From Rhodanobacteraceae bacterium (lineage in GTDB: Bacteria; Pseudomonadota; Gammaproteobacteria; Xanthomonadales; Rhodanobacteraceae), in the NCBI GenBank assembly GCA_030167125.1, contig CP126531.1, positions 124,001 through 188,000 of the forward strand: 64,000 nucleotides of DNA, in the 5' to 3' direction. A program made the position numbers and the translations under genes. This document shows, in pieces, positions 34,489 to 42,437 of the stretch; position 1 is the stretch's first letter; each line of letters starts with the position of its first letter. Under the pieces are notes generated by a model. The model did no database searches. It had not been told where the DNA came from and worked only from the letters and a program-made list of their open reading frames with translations.

Positions 34489-36087
34489 ATGCGCATCACC
34501 TTCCATCATCCCGTGGCGTTCTGGCTGGGCTGCGTCATCGTGGCGGCCGGCGTGTGCCTGCACCTGCCGATGTACGTGATGGCCGCGCCGATGCATTTCC
34601 ATCTGGCCGGCATGCCGATGGATCCCGGCATGCTGCTCGGCATGGGACTGATCCCGGGCGGCGTGCTGTTGTCGGCGTGGGGCCTGATGCCGCGCCTCGC
34701 GCAGATCCGCCTGACCGCCCAGGGCGGCCAGCGCCTGCACTGGCACGTTGCCGACAGCGTGCCGCTGAATCACGCGCACTGGACGCTGGTGATCGTGCTG
34801 GCGATCGCGCTGACGATCGACGTGATGAAACCCGCCTCGATCGCGTTCGTGATGCCCGGCATGGCGCGCGAATACGGCATCGGCATGTCGAAGGCCGGCT
34901 GGCTCGCGCTGTCGGCGCTGATCGGCACGGCGGTCGGCTCGGTGGTGTGGGGCCGCCTGGCGGATGTGTTCGGGCGCCGCGCGGCGATCCTGTTGTCCGC
35001 GCTGCTGTTCATGGGCACCGCGATCTGCGGCACGATGCCGGCGTTCAACTGGAACCTGGTGATGTGCTTCATGATGGGCGCCGCCGCGGGCGGCATGTTG
35101 CCGATCGCGTTCACGCTGATGGCGGAGACGGTGCCCGCGCGCCATCGCGGCTGGCTGCTGGTCGCGCTGGGTGGCGTCGGGACGTCCGCGGGTTACCTCG
35201 CCGCGTCCGGCGCGGCGGCGCTGCTGGAACCGGGTTTCAGCTGGCGCGTGCTTTGGCTTTTGAATCTGCCCACCGGCGCGTTGATCGTTCTGCTCAACCG
35301 CTACATCCCGGAATCGCCGCGCTTCCTCGCCAACGCAGGATTGCCGGAGCAGGCGCGCGCGGTGCTCGAACGTTTCGCGGGCCCCGCAGGTGTCGTCGAA
35401 GGCGCGCACTGCGCCGAGGCGCCGGTCATGGAAATCCACCGGCCGCGCGCGGGCCTGCGCGACATGCTCCGCGGGCGCCACGCGCGCATCACGATCGCGT
35501 TGATGATGTGCGGACTCGCGTGGGGGCTGGTGAACTTCGGTTTCGTGCTGTGGCTGCCGGCCAACCTGCACAAGCTGGGGCTGGATGCGCACGCCGCCAG
35601 CGCGCTGATGGCGCGGTCGGCGCTGCTGGCGATCCCGGGCATCGCGGTGGTGGTGTGGCTGTACCAGCGCTGGAGCAGCTTCAAGTCGCTGGTGCTGTTC
35701 GTCGCGCTGACGGTGCTGGCGCTGCTGGCGTTCGCGTCCATCGAAGTGGCCGGGCTGCGCGCGCAGGCGTTCACGATCGCGGCGACGGTGTTGTTGCTGA
35801 TCGCGATCAGCGGCGTGATCGCCACCATGATTCCGTACGCCGCGGAAATCTACCCCGTGCACCTGCGCGGGACCGGCTCCGGCTTGATCGCCGCGGGTTC
35901 CAAGGCGGGCGGAATCTTGGGCGCCGGACTAGGCGTGGCGGGTGTGTTCGATAGTTTCGTGGTGTCCGCGCTGGTGATCGCCGCGCCGATGTTCGCCGCC
36001 GGCGTGATGCTGTGGCGCGGCGGCGTGGAGACCAGCGGGCGCGAACTGGAGACGATCGAGAAGGCGTTCGGAAGTCCGGACGCGTGA
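34489..36087 (+). CDS. MFS transporter (sugar/aromatic acid-type)
   Basis: 532 residues with about 14 hydrophobic segments. Residues 1-95 hold two extra membrane helices before the MFS core, which starts near 'LTIDVMKPASIAFVMPGMAREYGIGMSKAGW'. The loop 2-3 motif GRLADVFGRRAAIL is clear, and SPRFLANAG is typical of the aromatic-acid/H+ and SV2-like families. Substrate unknown. The start at 34489 gives the short N-terminus; upstream in-frame DNA overlaps the PepSY gene. It converges with the S41 peptidase gene, 3 bases apart. Confidence 0.92.
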   Translation: MRITFHHPVAFWLGCVIVAAGVCLHLPMYVMAAPMHFHLAGMPMDPGMLLGMGLIPGGVLLSAWGLMPRLAQIRLTAQGGQRLHWHVADSVPLNHAHWTLVIVLAIALTIDVMKPASIAFVMPGMAREYGIGMSKAGWLALSALIGTAVGSVVWGRLADVFGRRAAILLSALLFMGTAICGTMPAFNWNLVMCFMMGAAAGGMLPIAFTLMAETVPARHRGWLLVALGGVGTSAGYLAASGAAALLEPGFSWRVLWLLNLPTGALIVLLNRYIPESPRFLANAGLPEQARAVLERFAGPAGVVEGAHCAEAPVMEIHRPRAGLRDMLRGRHARITIALMMCGLAWGLVNFGFVLWLPANLHKLGLDAHAASALMARSALLAIPGIAVVVWLYQRWSSFKSLVLFVALTVLALLAFASIEVAGLRAQAFTIAATVLLLIAISGVIATMIPYAAEIYPVHLRGTGSGLIAAGSKAGGILGAGLGVAGVFDSFVVSALVIAAPMFAAGVMLWRGGVETSGRELETIEKAFGSPDA

Positions 36088-36090
36088 TCG

Positions 36091-37443
36091 TCAATGCGTG
36101 GAGGACGTTGTCGCGGGCGCCATGTCGTTGCGCGCCAACGCCAGGCCCTTCAGCACGTGCAGCGCTTCGGACAACGCGTAATCCTTCACCGCAAGATCGC
36201 CCGCATTGCCGTCCTGGGTCGCGGCCTGGTTGCCCGCCAGGTGGTTGGGCAGGTCGCTTTCGTGCTCGTCGTCATCGAGTGACGGGTTGCGGTCGGCGGC
36301 CACGGTGACGTTGCCCAGCGTGATGTCCGGCGTGATGCCCGCCGCCTGGATCGAGGTGCCGTCGGGGGTGTAGTAGCGCGCGGTGGTCAGCTTCACCGCG
36401 TCGCCGTTGCCGAGCGGCAGCACGGTCTGCACCGAACCCTTGCCGAAAGTACGCCGCCCCATCACCAGCGCACGATGGTTGTCCTTCAGTGCGCCGGTGA
36501 CGATTTCCGCCGCCGATGCGGTGCCGTTGTCCACCAACACCACCATCGGCGCGCCGTTCAATAGGTCGCCCGGTGTCGCGCTGAATTTCAGGTTGGATTG
36601 CGCGAGCCGCCCGCGGGTGCTGACGATCAATCCCGAATTGAGGAAGTCATCGGACACGCCGACCGCGCTGGTCAGCAAGCCGCCCGGATTGGAGCGCAGG
36701 TCGAGCACCGCGCCGCGCAGCGGACCGTGTTCCTTCTGCAATTTGCCGAGCGCGCGCGTCAATTCGTCGGCGGTGTCTTCCTGGAATTCGCTGATGCGGA
36801 TGTACGCGTAGCCCGGCTCCAGCATGTGCGTGGTGACGCTGGTGACGCGGATGCGTTCGCGCACCAGCGGCACCGTGACGGGCTTGTCGCCGTCGGCGTG
36901 CACGATGCTCAAGGTGATCTTCGAGCCGATCGGCCCGCGCAACTTCCTGATCGCCGCATCGATGGCATCGGGTTGCACCGGCACGCCGTCGATCGCGACG
37001 ATCACGTCGCCCGGCTGCACGCCGGCGCGCTTGGCCGGGCCGCCGTCTATCGGCGCGACGATCACGAGCTGGTGGTCGGTTTGCGCGACCTCGATGCCGA
37101 GGCCGGAGTAGGTGCCGGAGGTGTCCTCGCTCAAGTCCTTGAGTTCGTGCCGGTCGAGGAATTCGCTGTGCGGGTCCAGCCCCGACAGCATGCCGCGGAT
37201 CGCGGACTGCATCAGTTGCTTGTTCGCCACCGGTTCCACGTAAGCCTGCTTGACCATTTCGAACGCGCGCGTGAACGCCTGGATTTCCTCGAAGCTCGGC
37301 ACGTCGCCCGCGGCCACGCTGGACGCGGGTGCAGGCGCCACGCTTTCGGTCGGGGCTGGTGCGGAACCTTGCGGAGGCGCGGCGAAGGCCAAGCCGGAGC
37401 AGGCCAACAGGCTGCAAGCCAGAACAAACGGATGTCGAGTCAT
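36091..37443 (-). CDS. ctpA: C-terminal processing protease (S41, CtpA-type)
   Basis: 450 residues with a Sec signal peptide (cleavage after GLAFA). Order: helical N-terminus, PDZ domain (about 95-185: SGLGIEVAQTDHQLVIVAPIDGGPAKRAGVQPGDVIVAIDG), peptidase core with PGGLLTSAV, catalytic Ser in NGTASAAEIVTGAL and catalytic Lys in RRTFGKGSVQTVLP. It processes periplasmic substrates, often cell-wall hydrolases; the neighbouring envC fits that. ATG at 37443; an in-frame ATG ten codons upstream is possible. Confidence 0.95.
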   Translation of the reverse strand: MTRHPFVLACSLLACSGLAFAAPPQGSAPAPTESVAPAPASSVAAGDVPSFEEIQAFTRAFEMVKQAYVEPVANKQLMQSAIRGMLSGLDPHSEFLDRHELKDLSEDTSGTYSGLGIEVAQTDHQLVIVAPIDGGPAKRAGVQPGDVIVAIDGVPVQPDAIDAAIRKLRGPIGSKITLSIVHADGDKPVTVPLVRERIRVTSVTTHMLEPGYAYIRISEFQEDTADELTRALGKLQKEHGPLRGAVLDLRSNPGGLLTSAVGVSDDFLNSGLIVSTRGRLAQSNLKFSATPGDLLNGAPMVVLVDNGTASAAEIVTGALKDNHRALVMGRRTFGKGSVQTVLPLGNGDAVKLTTARYYTPDGTSIQAAGITPDITLGNVTVAADRNPSLDDDEHESDLPNHLAGNQAATQDGNAGDLAVKDYALSEALHVLKGLALARNDMAPATTSSTH

Positions 37444-37520
37444 GGGAAATACCGGGGAAGCCGTGTGGATCATGACCGCGGGCGAACGCGGGGGTTCATT
37501 GTAGGCGCTTCGCGCGGGGT

Positions 37521-38690
37521 TCAACGTTTCGCGAACCAGCCGTGCGGATCGACCGGTTTGCCGTCGTGGCGCAGCCCGAACCAGGCGCCGCCTTGTTCGG
37601 AGTTGCGCGCGACGGTCGCGATCGGTTGTCCCGGCCGCACCCAGTCGCCGGCGCTGACCGCGGCCGATTCGTTGCCGCCGTACAGGCTCATCCAGCCGCC
37701 GCCATGGTCGATGATCACCAGCATGCCGTAACCGCGCATGAAGTCGGCCCAGGCCACGCGGCCGTACGCGACCGCGCGCACCTCGGCGCCGGGCTTGGCG
37801 GCGATGACCATGCCGAGTGCGAGCACGCCCGAACCGTTGCGCGGCGCGCCCGCGACCGGCCACGGCAGCTTGCCGTGCAGGTCCGCGAACGGCGTGTTCT
37901 TGCCGAGCTGCGCGGGAATGTCGGCGAACACGTTCTGCAACTGCTTCAGCAAGTCGTTCAGGGCATTCGCGTCGCGTTGCAGCGACGCCAGCTTGTCCTT
38001 CTGCTGGGCGAGCTGCGCGTCGGCTTCGGCCAGCAGCTTCTGCTGGGCGTCGCGCGCCTGCTCCAGCCCTGCTGCCTGCGCGGCGCGCTGGTCGCGCTGC
38101 TGCTTGAGCGCCGCGGTTTCGGTTTCGATCGACGCCTTCACCTGGTCGAGCTTGGCCACTTCGCCCAGCAGCGCGCGGATGCGCGCGACGCGGTCGTGCT
38201 GGAAATAGCGCGACGAGGCGAGCGCGCGATCGATCTTCGCGATGTCGTCGTCGCCCAGCAGCATCGCGAGGTCGGTGCCGCGGTTGAGCGTGTAGACCGC
38301 GCGCAGCAACTCCGCCAGCGCGGCGCGCTGTCCGGACAGTTTTTGTTCGAGCGCCGCGCGTTGCTGCTCGAGGTCGGCGAGCGACGCGGCCTTGGCCGCG
38401 ATCGCCGCATCGCTCTCGCGCACCGCGTTGGCGGCCTGGTTGAGTTGCGCGGCCTGCGCGGCGAGCCTGGCGTTGATCGCGTCGCGCTGCGTGGCGGTCG
38501 CGTGCTGCGCGTCGGCGATTTTCGCGATCTCGGCGCGCACTTCCGCGAGTTTCGCCTTGGCCGCGGCTTCGCGCGCGGAGGTGCTGGACGCGGCGGCCGG
38601 CGGTGCGGCGTGCGCGCTGTTGCCGGCGATGGCCAACAGCAGCGCCAGCGCACAGGTCTTGAGTGAAGGTGCCGGAAACATGCGCGGCAT
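37521..38690 (-). CDS. envC: Murein hydrolase activator EnvC
   Basis: 389 residues with a Sec signal peptide. A long coiled coil (about 35-255: AKLAEVRAEIAKIAD... to LLKQLQNVFADIPAQ) is followed by a degenerate LytM/M23 domain (LPWPVAGAPRNGSGVLALGMVIAAKPGAEVRAVAYG, IDHGGGWMSLYGGN). The M23 zinc ligands are incomplete, as in EnvC, which activates amidases AmiA/AmiB at the septum. The start is at 38690 or, nine bases later, 38681. It precedes ctpA by 77 bases and is probably in the same operon. Confidence 0.95.
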   Translation of the reverse strand: MPRMFPAPSLKTCALALLLAIAGNSAHAAPPAAASSTSAREAAAKAKLAEVRAEIAKIADAQHATATQRDAINARLAAQAAQLNQAANAVRESDAAIAAKAASLADLEQQRAALEQKLSGQRAALAELLRAVYTLNRGTDLAMLLGDDDIAKIDRALASSRYFQHDRVARIRALLGEVAKLDQVKASIETETAALKQQRDQRAAQAAGLEQARDAQQKLLAEADAQLAQQKDKLASLQRDANALNDLLKQLQNVFADIPAQLGKNTPFADLHGKLPWPVAGAPRNGSGVLALGMVIAAKPGAEVRAVAYGRVAWADFMRGYGMLVIIDHGGGWMSLYGGNESAAVSAGDWVRPGQPIATVARNSEQGGAWFGLRHDGKPVDPHGWFAKR

Positions 38691-38750
38691 TATCGCGGTG
38701 ATCGCGCATCGCTTGTCGACATCGCATGGCAATGCAGTACGCTTGCGCGG

Positions 38751-39506
38751 ATGTGCGTGATCGCTTTCGCCTGGAACGTCCATCCGCGCTGGCGCCTGCT
38801 GCTGGTCGGCAACCGCGACGAGGCGCATGCGCGGCCGTCGGCGCCGCTGCAACGCTGGAGCGACGCGCCCGGGCTCGTCGCCGGCCGTGACCTGGAAGCG
38901 GGCGGCACCTGGATGGGCGTGCGCGAGCCCGGCCGCGCTTGCGTCGTGACCAACGTGCGCGACCCGCGCGCATCGAAGGATCGTGCGTCGCGCGGCTGGC
39001 TGGCGACGGATTTCCTGCAAGGCGACGATTCGGCGGCGCGCCACGCCGGGGTGCTGGAAGCGATCGCCACGCGCTACCGCCCGTTCAACCTGCTGCTGTT
39101 CGACGCCGGGGCCGCGCGCTTCGTGTCGAATGACCCAGGCATTCGCATGCGAACCATCGCGGACGGCGTGCACGGCTTGTCGAACGGCGATCTCGACGCG
39201 CCGTGGCCGAAAGTGCAACGCGTGACGGCGGTATTGCGGGATTGGCTCGCCTCGCGCGAGGAAAATTTCGCGCCGCTGTTCGAGGCTTTCACCGATGAAA
39301 CGCCCGCGCCCGACGCGCAGTTGCCGGATACCGGAGTCGGCATCGAACTGGAACGCCTGCTGTCACCGGTGTTCGTGCGCGGCGAGCGTTACGGCACGCG
39401 CGCGACCACGCTGATCGCGCTCGATCGCGATGGCGGCGGCGCCATCGAAGAGCATCGCTTCGGCCCGAATGGCGTGGTGCTGGGGCGAACCGCGCTGCGC
39501 TTCTGA
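38751..39506 (+). CDS. NRDE (TANGO2-like) family protein
   Basis: 251 residues beginning MCVIAFAWNVHPRWRLLLVGNRDEAHARP, which contains the NRDE signature (the NRDE Asn/Arg/Asp/Glu stretch). Cys2 is positioned like an N-terminal nucleophile. The family is of unknown function; the eukaryotic relative TANGO2 is linked to heme and lipid handling. It is divergent from envC, with 60 bases between starts. Confidence 0.93.
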   Translation: MCVIAFAWNVHPRWRLLLVGNRDEAHARPSAPLQRWSDAPGLVAGRDLEAGGTWMGVREPGRACVVTNVRDPRASKDRASRGWLATDFLQGDDSAARHAGVLEAIATRYRPFNLLLFDAGAARFVSNDPGIRMRTIADGVHGLSNGDLDAPWPKVQRVTAVLRDWLASREENFAPLFEAFTDETPAPDAQLPDTGVGIELERLLSPVFVRGERYGTRATTLIALDRDGGGAIEEHRFGPNGVVLGRTALRF

Positions 39507-39525
39507 AGGGCCTCGCTTGATTCCA

Positions 39526-39650
39526 CCCCAACCCTCTCCCCCAATGCATTTGGGGGAGAGGGAGAAAAGCGCGAGGCCTGATCGTCTCCCTCTCCCCCAA
39601 GCGGATTCATCGCTTGGGGGAGAGGGTTGGGGTGAGGGGGTGAAGCTCGC
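39526..39650. repeat. Two hairpin repeats in tandem
   Basis: First copy: CCCTCTCCCCCAATGCATTTGGGGGAGAGGG. Second copy: CCCTCTCCCCCAAGC, loop GGATTCATC, GCTTGGGGGAGAGGG then TTGGGGTGAGGGGG. These are the same family as 12594-12646. They sit between the convergent NRDE and DUF3014 genes and probably terminate both. Confidence 0.85.
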
Positions 39651-39673
39651 GGAGATTGAACATCTCATTCTCC

Positions 39674-40552
39674 TCATTGCGCAGACGCGGACGGCGCCGC
39701 CACCCGGAACTCCGGCGCCTTGCCCAGCAACAGCGCTCGGATGCTGCGCAGCCGGGCCTTCAACGTGCGTTCGTGCTCGGGGCCGATGCGGATCATCAAT
39801 TTCTGGCCGACCGACAGCGATTCCCAGGTCGGATCGCTGAACACGTAATGGCCGTCCGGGGTCAAGGTCAGCGCGACCGGCGGCTGCGCGTTCGGCGCCG
39901 CCAGCATGTCGTCGATTGCCTCGATCAGGCGATCGTTGAAATAGCCCCGCGGATAACCGAGTTCGCGATACGCCTGCTGGAACAACGGATACCAGCGCAC
40001 GTACCACGTCACCAGCGTGCGCGGATCCACCGCCTCGGCGATTTTCATGTACGGGTCGTAGCGCGCGAAATCCTTGCTGTCCAGCATCGGTTGACCGCTC
40101 GACGCGTCCACCATGAACGTGCCCTTCGGCGTGCGCAGCGGCAGGATGCTGACACCGATGCTGCGGCGTGGCAGCGCATCCACGGTCGCCACGATGTGCG
40201 GAATCAATCCGCGCGAAAGCAGCAGGGCGGCCAGTCCGTCGGCGCCGGGAATCGATGACAGCGCCGACGCCACCGCGCCGTCGCTGTTGTCGAGCGGCGG
40301 CAGCGGCGCTGTCGTCGCGGGCGCGGGGCTGACTTGCGCCTCGGAAATCGGATGCTCGATCGGCGGCGGCGCGGTGCTGGCCGCGACCGGAGCGGAAGGC
40401 TCGGGCCCGTGGCGCGAGAAATCCACACCCGGAAAGCGCGTGAAATACCACCACGCGGCCAACGCCACGATCACGATCACCACGATCGCGCCGATGATCT
40501 TGCCTTGTGCCGAATTGCGTCGAGCCACGTCGCCCCCGAAGCCGGAAATCAT
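39674..40552 (-). CDS. DUF3014-domain membrane-anchored protein
   Basis: 292 residues: a short cytoplasmic N-terminus, one membrane helix (IIGAIVVIVIVALAAWWYF), a Pro/Ala/Ser linker and a periplasmic DUF3014 domain (LIPHIVATVDALPRRSIGVSILPLRTPKGTFMV, DPYMKIAEAVDPRTLVTWYVRWYPLFQQAYRELGYP). Role unknown. It is downstream of the NnrU gene, with 34 bases between them, and likely in the same unit. Confidence 0.9.
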   Translation of the reverse strand: MISGFGGDVARRNSAQGKIIGAIVVIVIVALAAWWYFTRFPGVDFSRHGPEPSAPVAASTAPPPIEHPISEAQVSPAPATTAPLPPLDNSDGAVASALSSIPGADGLAALLLSRGLIPHIVATVDALPRRSIGVSILPLRTPKGTFMVDASSGQPMLDSKDFARYDPYMKIAEAVDPRTLVTWYVRWYPLFQQAYRELGYPRGYFNDRLIEAIDDMLAAPNAQPPVALTLTPDGHYVFSDPTWESLSVGQKLMIRIGPEHERTLKARLRSIRALLLGKAPEFRVAAPSASAQ

Positions 40553-40586
40553 CCGTCTTTGATGCGCAGCGGCGCCAATGGTTCCG

Positions 40587-41165
40587 TCACATGAACGGAC
40601 TGACACCGATCAGACGTCCATGCAGCAGGAACGCGAAGATCGCCCATACCGCCACGCCAGCAACGATCGCCAGCGCGTCGCCCGAGACCGTGCCCGCGGG
40701 ATACGCGATGCCGGCCGCACGGTCGCGCCGGCGCGACACCGCGAAATCCGCGACCGCCCACACCAGGAATGCACCGAACAGCACCACGTCGTGCACAAAG
40801 CCGATCGCCAGCAGGTGCCCGAGCGCCCACAGCTTCACGCCGGCCAGCATCGGATGCCCGATCTTCGCCTTCAGGTGATTGCGCGGCACGTACGCCGCCG
40901 CGATCAGCACGAATGCCAGCAGCGTGAACAACGCATTCAAGTGCTTCAACCACAATGGCGATGCGTACAACAGATGCGGTTGCGCACGCGCCATCCCGAA
41001 GCCGATCACGATCAGCACCAAACCCGCGATCGACACGATGGAATACAAACCCTTCCACGGCATCAATCCGATCCGCGCCACCATGCGTTCGCGAAAACGC
41101 GGCGCGAGCATGTGCACCGAATGCATGCCGAGGAACAGGACGAGGCCGAGGATCAGGATGGGCAT
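40587..41165 (-). CDS. NnrU family membrane protein
   Basis: 192 residues with about six membrane helices. It begins MPILILGLVLFLGMHSVHMLAPRFRERMVARIG, and 'HLKAKIGHPMLAGVKLWALGHLLAIG' is the NnrU/MddA/isoprenylcysteine-type signature. NnrU is linked to denitrification in some bacteria, but no nitrite/NO reductase gene is nearby, so the role here is open. The start at 41165 is set by the conserved N-terminus. Confidence 0.92.
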   Translation of the reverse strand: MPILILGLVLFLGMHSVHMLAPRFRERMVARIGLMPWKGLYSIVSIAGLVLIVIGFGMARAQPHLLYASPLWLKHLNALFTLLAFVLIAAAYVPRNHLKAKIGHPMLAGVKLWALGHLLAIGFVHDVVLFGAFLVWAVADFAVSRRRDRAAGIAYPAGTVSGDALAIVAGVAVWAIFAFLLHGRLIGVSPFM

Positions 41166-41229
41166 GTGCTGATCTGCAAGCAATGGGGATGTCCAAGTAT
41201 TGCATGCGGAACCGCAGTGCGGTCGCGAT

Positions 41230-42273
41230 CTATCGGCCTTCCTCGCGCGCCAGCTGCGCGCGACGGATCATCTGCTGCACCGTCGGAGTCGCATGCATCG
41301 GAACCAGTTCGACGTCCGGATGCGCATTGGCGAACACGCGGAACACCTCGTCCGCGAAGGCCTGGCCGATGCTGGTGACTCCAGCGAAGTCGAGCATCAC
41401 CGTCCTGAAACGCTCGACGCGCTGCATCAGGCGCTTTGCCTGCGATCGCGACACCAGGTTTTCATCGCCAACCTTTGCGAGGCGTACCGGCACCACGGTT
41501 TTCGCGAACGCGTAATCATCGGGACCGCTGGAGAACTTGTCGAACACCTGTTTCGCGGTGCGCTTCGATTTCGTCGCGATTTCCATCAGCACGGTGGTGC
41601 CGCGCCGCGCGTAGCGCGGTTCGATGTCGTCCAGCAGATCGTCGGCCTGCGCATCGTTGTGATCGAATACCAGTTCACCGGATGCAATCTGGAACCGATC
41701 GAACATCCGCGAAGTGAAGAACACGCCTTCGCCCGTATGCCGGCGCGGATCGGTGGTCAGCTTGCCCTTGGACAATTCCAGCAGCGCCAATCGTTCGTCG
41801 GGAAGATCGAGCGCCGCGGTGATCTTGCGGAAAATGCCCACGCCGTCATCGGACACCATCAGCGTCACCGCTTCCAGCGTGCGGTCCACGAACACGCGCA
41901 GATGCGAGCCACCGGAATGGTCGATCGCGTTGTTGACCATCTCGGTCAGGCCGTGATGGCAGATGTCAATCAGATTGGCCGGCAGGCCACGCAGCAGCGG
42001 CGCCACGTCGCGCAGCCACACCCCGTTTTCGTCCAGGCCGCGCAGTGGGTGCGTGAACACCCCGCGCCGGCTGGGCCCGAGGCTGTAAGTCGGACGGGTG
42101 GTGCCCGATTTGGCGAGGTAGCCGGCCTCGATCAGCGCGCGCACACGCCCCACGATGGTTTGCCGCGTCAAGCCCAGTTCTTCGCCGGCTACCGCCACCA
42201 AATCCTGCGGATGCCTTGCGACGCGCGCCAGCAGTACGGCATCGATTTCGGAGGAACGGTCGGGACGAGGCAT
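41230..42273 (-). CDS. HTH - GHKL ATPase - STAS-like (DUF4325) regulator
   Basis: 347 residues. Residues 1-60 form a winged HTH (LLARVARHPQDLVAVAGEELGLTRQTIVGRVRALIEAGYLAKSG). Residues about 95-190 form a GHKL ATPase: N box GLTEMVNNAIDHSGG, G1 VSDDGVGIF, G2 HTGEGVFFTSRMF. Residues about 255-330 are a STAS-like domain (LMQRVERFRTVMLDFAGVTSIGQAFADEVFRVFANAHPDVELVP), as in DUF4325. The layout combines an anti-sigma-kinase-like domain with its STAS partner fold and a DNA-binding domain in one chain. Targets are unknown. The ATG has no Shine-Dalgarno and lies six bases after a -10-like TACAGT (see 42279-42332), suggesting a leaderless mRNA. It follows the restriction gene on the same strand. Confidence 0.9.
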   Translation of the reverse strand: MPRPDRSSEIDAVLLARVARHPQDLVAVAGEELGLTRQTIVGRVRALIEAGYLAKSGTTRPTYSLGPSRRGVFTHPLRGLDENGVWLRDVAPLLRGLPANLIDICHHGLTEMVNNAIDHSGGSHLRVFVDRTLEAVTLMVSDDGVGIFRKITAALDLPDERLALLELSKGKLTTDPRRHTGEGVFFTSRMFDRFQIASGELVFDHNDAQADDLLDDIEPRYARRGTTVLMEIATKSKRTAKQVFDKFSSGPDDYAFAKTVVPVRLAKVGDENLVSRSQAKRLMQRVERFRTVMLDFAGVTSIGQAFADEVFRVFANAHPDVELVPMHATPTVQQMIRRAQLAREEGR

Positions 42274-42278
42274 GCGCC

Positions 42279-42332
42279 GACTGTAAGGTTTGCGCGGCTG
42301 ATTGTAAAGTTATTCCGGTTGACTGTAAGGTG
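42279..42332 (-). promoter_or_regulatory. Three 12-bp direct repeats at 21-bp period over a promoter
   Basis: Plus-strand copies: GACTGTAAGGTT (42279-42290), GATTGTAAAGTT (42300-42311) and GACTGTAAGGTG (42321-42332). Spacing is exactly 21 bp, two helical turns. On the minus strand TTTACA (42303-42308) and TACAGT (42280-42285) are 17 bases apart, a plausible -35/-10 pair, so the repeats overlap the promoter. They are best explained as operator sites for a regulator that binds on one face of the DNA, perhaps the HTH protein itself. Confidence 0.65.
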
Positions 42333-42335
42333 GGC

Positions 42336-42415
42336 GGGCGCGACGCCGGGAGTCGAACCCGGATCATGGTGAAGCGAAGCTTCACCAACCGTTCCGGTCG
42401 GAAACAACCGCGCCC
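42336..42415 (-). other. tRNA-like cloverleaf structure, not a canonical tRNA
   Basis: Closing stem GGGCGCG/CGCGCCC (7 bp) encloses three hairpins: TTCC-GACC-GGAA, GGTGAAG-CTTCG-CTTCACC (7 bp) and CCGGG-TTCGACT-CCCGG, a perfect T-arm with the TTCGA loop. A 7-bp stem with a 5-base loop in the anticodon position, no D-arm consensus and no CCA rule out an ordinary tRNA. It lies 22 bases after the restriction gene and may mark the end of a transferred block or be a processed RNA end. Confidence 0.45.
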
Positions 42416-42437
42416 GCGGGAACATTGTTGCATCCGC

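Noticed and set aside
42279..42332. CRISPR-like array
   Set aside because: Three 12-bp repeats with 9-bp spacers are far too short for a CRISPR; they fit operator repeats.
42336..42415. Functional tRNA gene
   Set aside because: T-arm is perfect, but the D-arm consensus, 7-base anticodon loop and CCA are missing, and three extra bases lie between T-arm and acceptor stem.
41966..42433. 155-residue minus-strand frame overlapping the start of the HTH-GHKL-STAS gene
   Set aside because: It reads through the cloverleaf and the operator repeats and then in the wrong frame of the regulator; no domain is seen.
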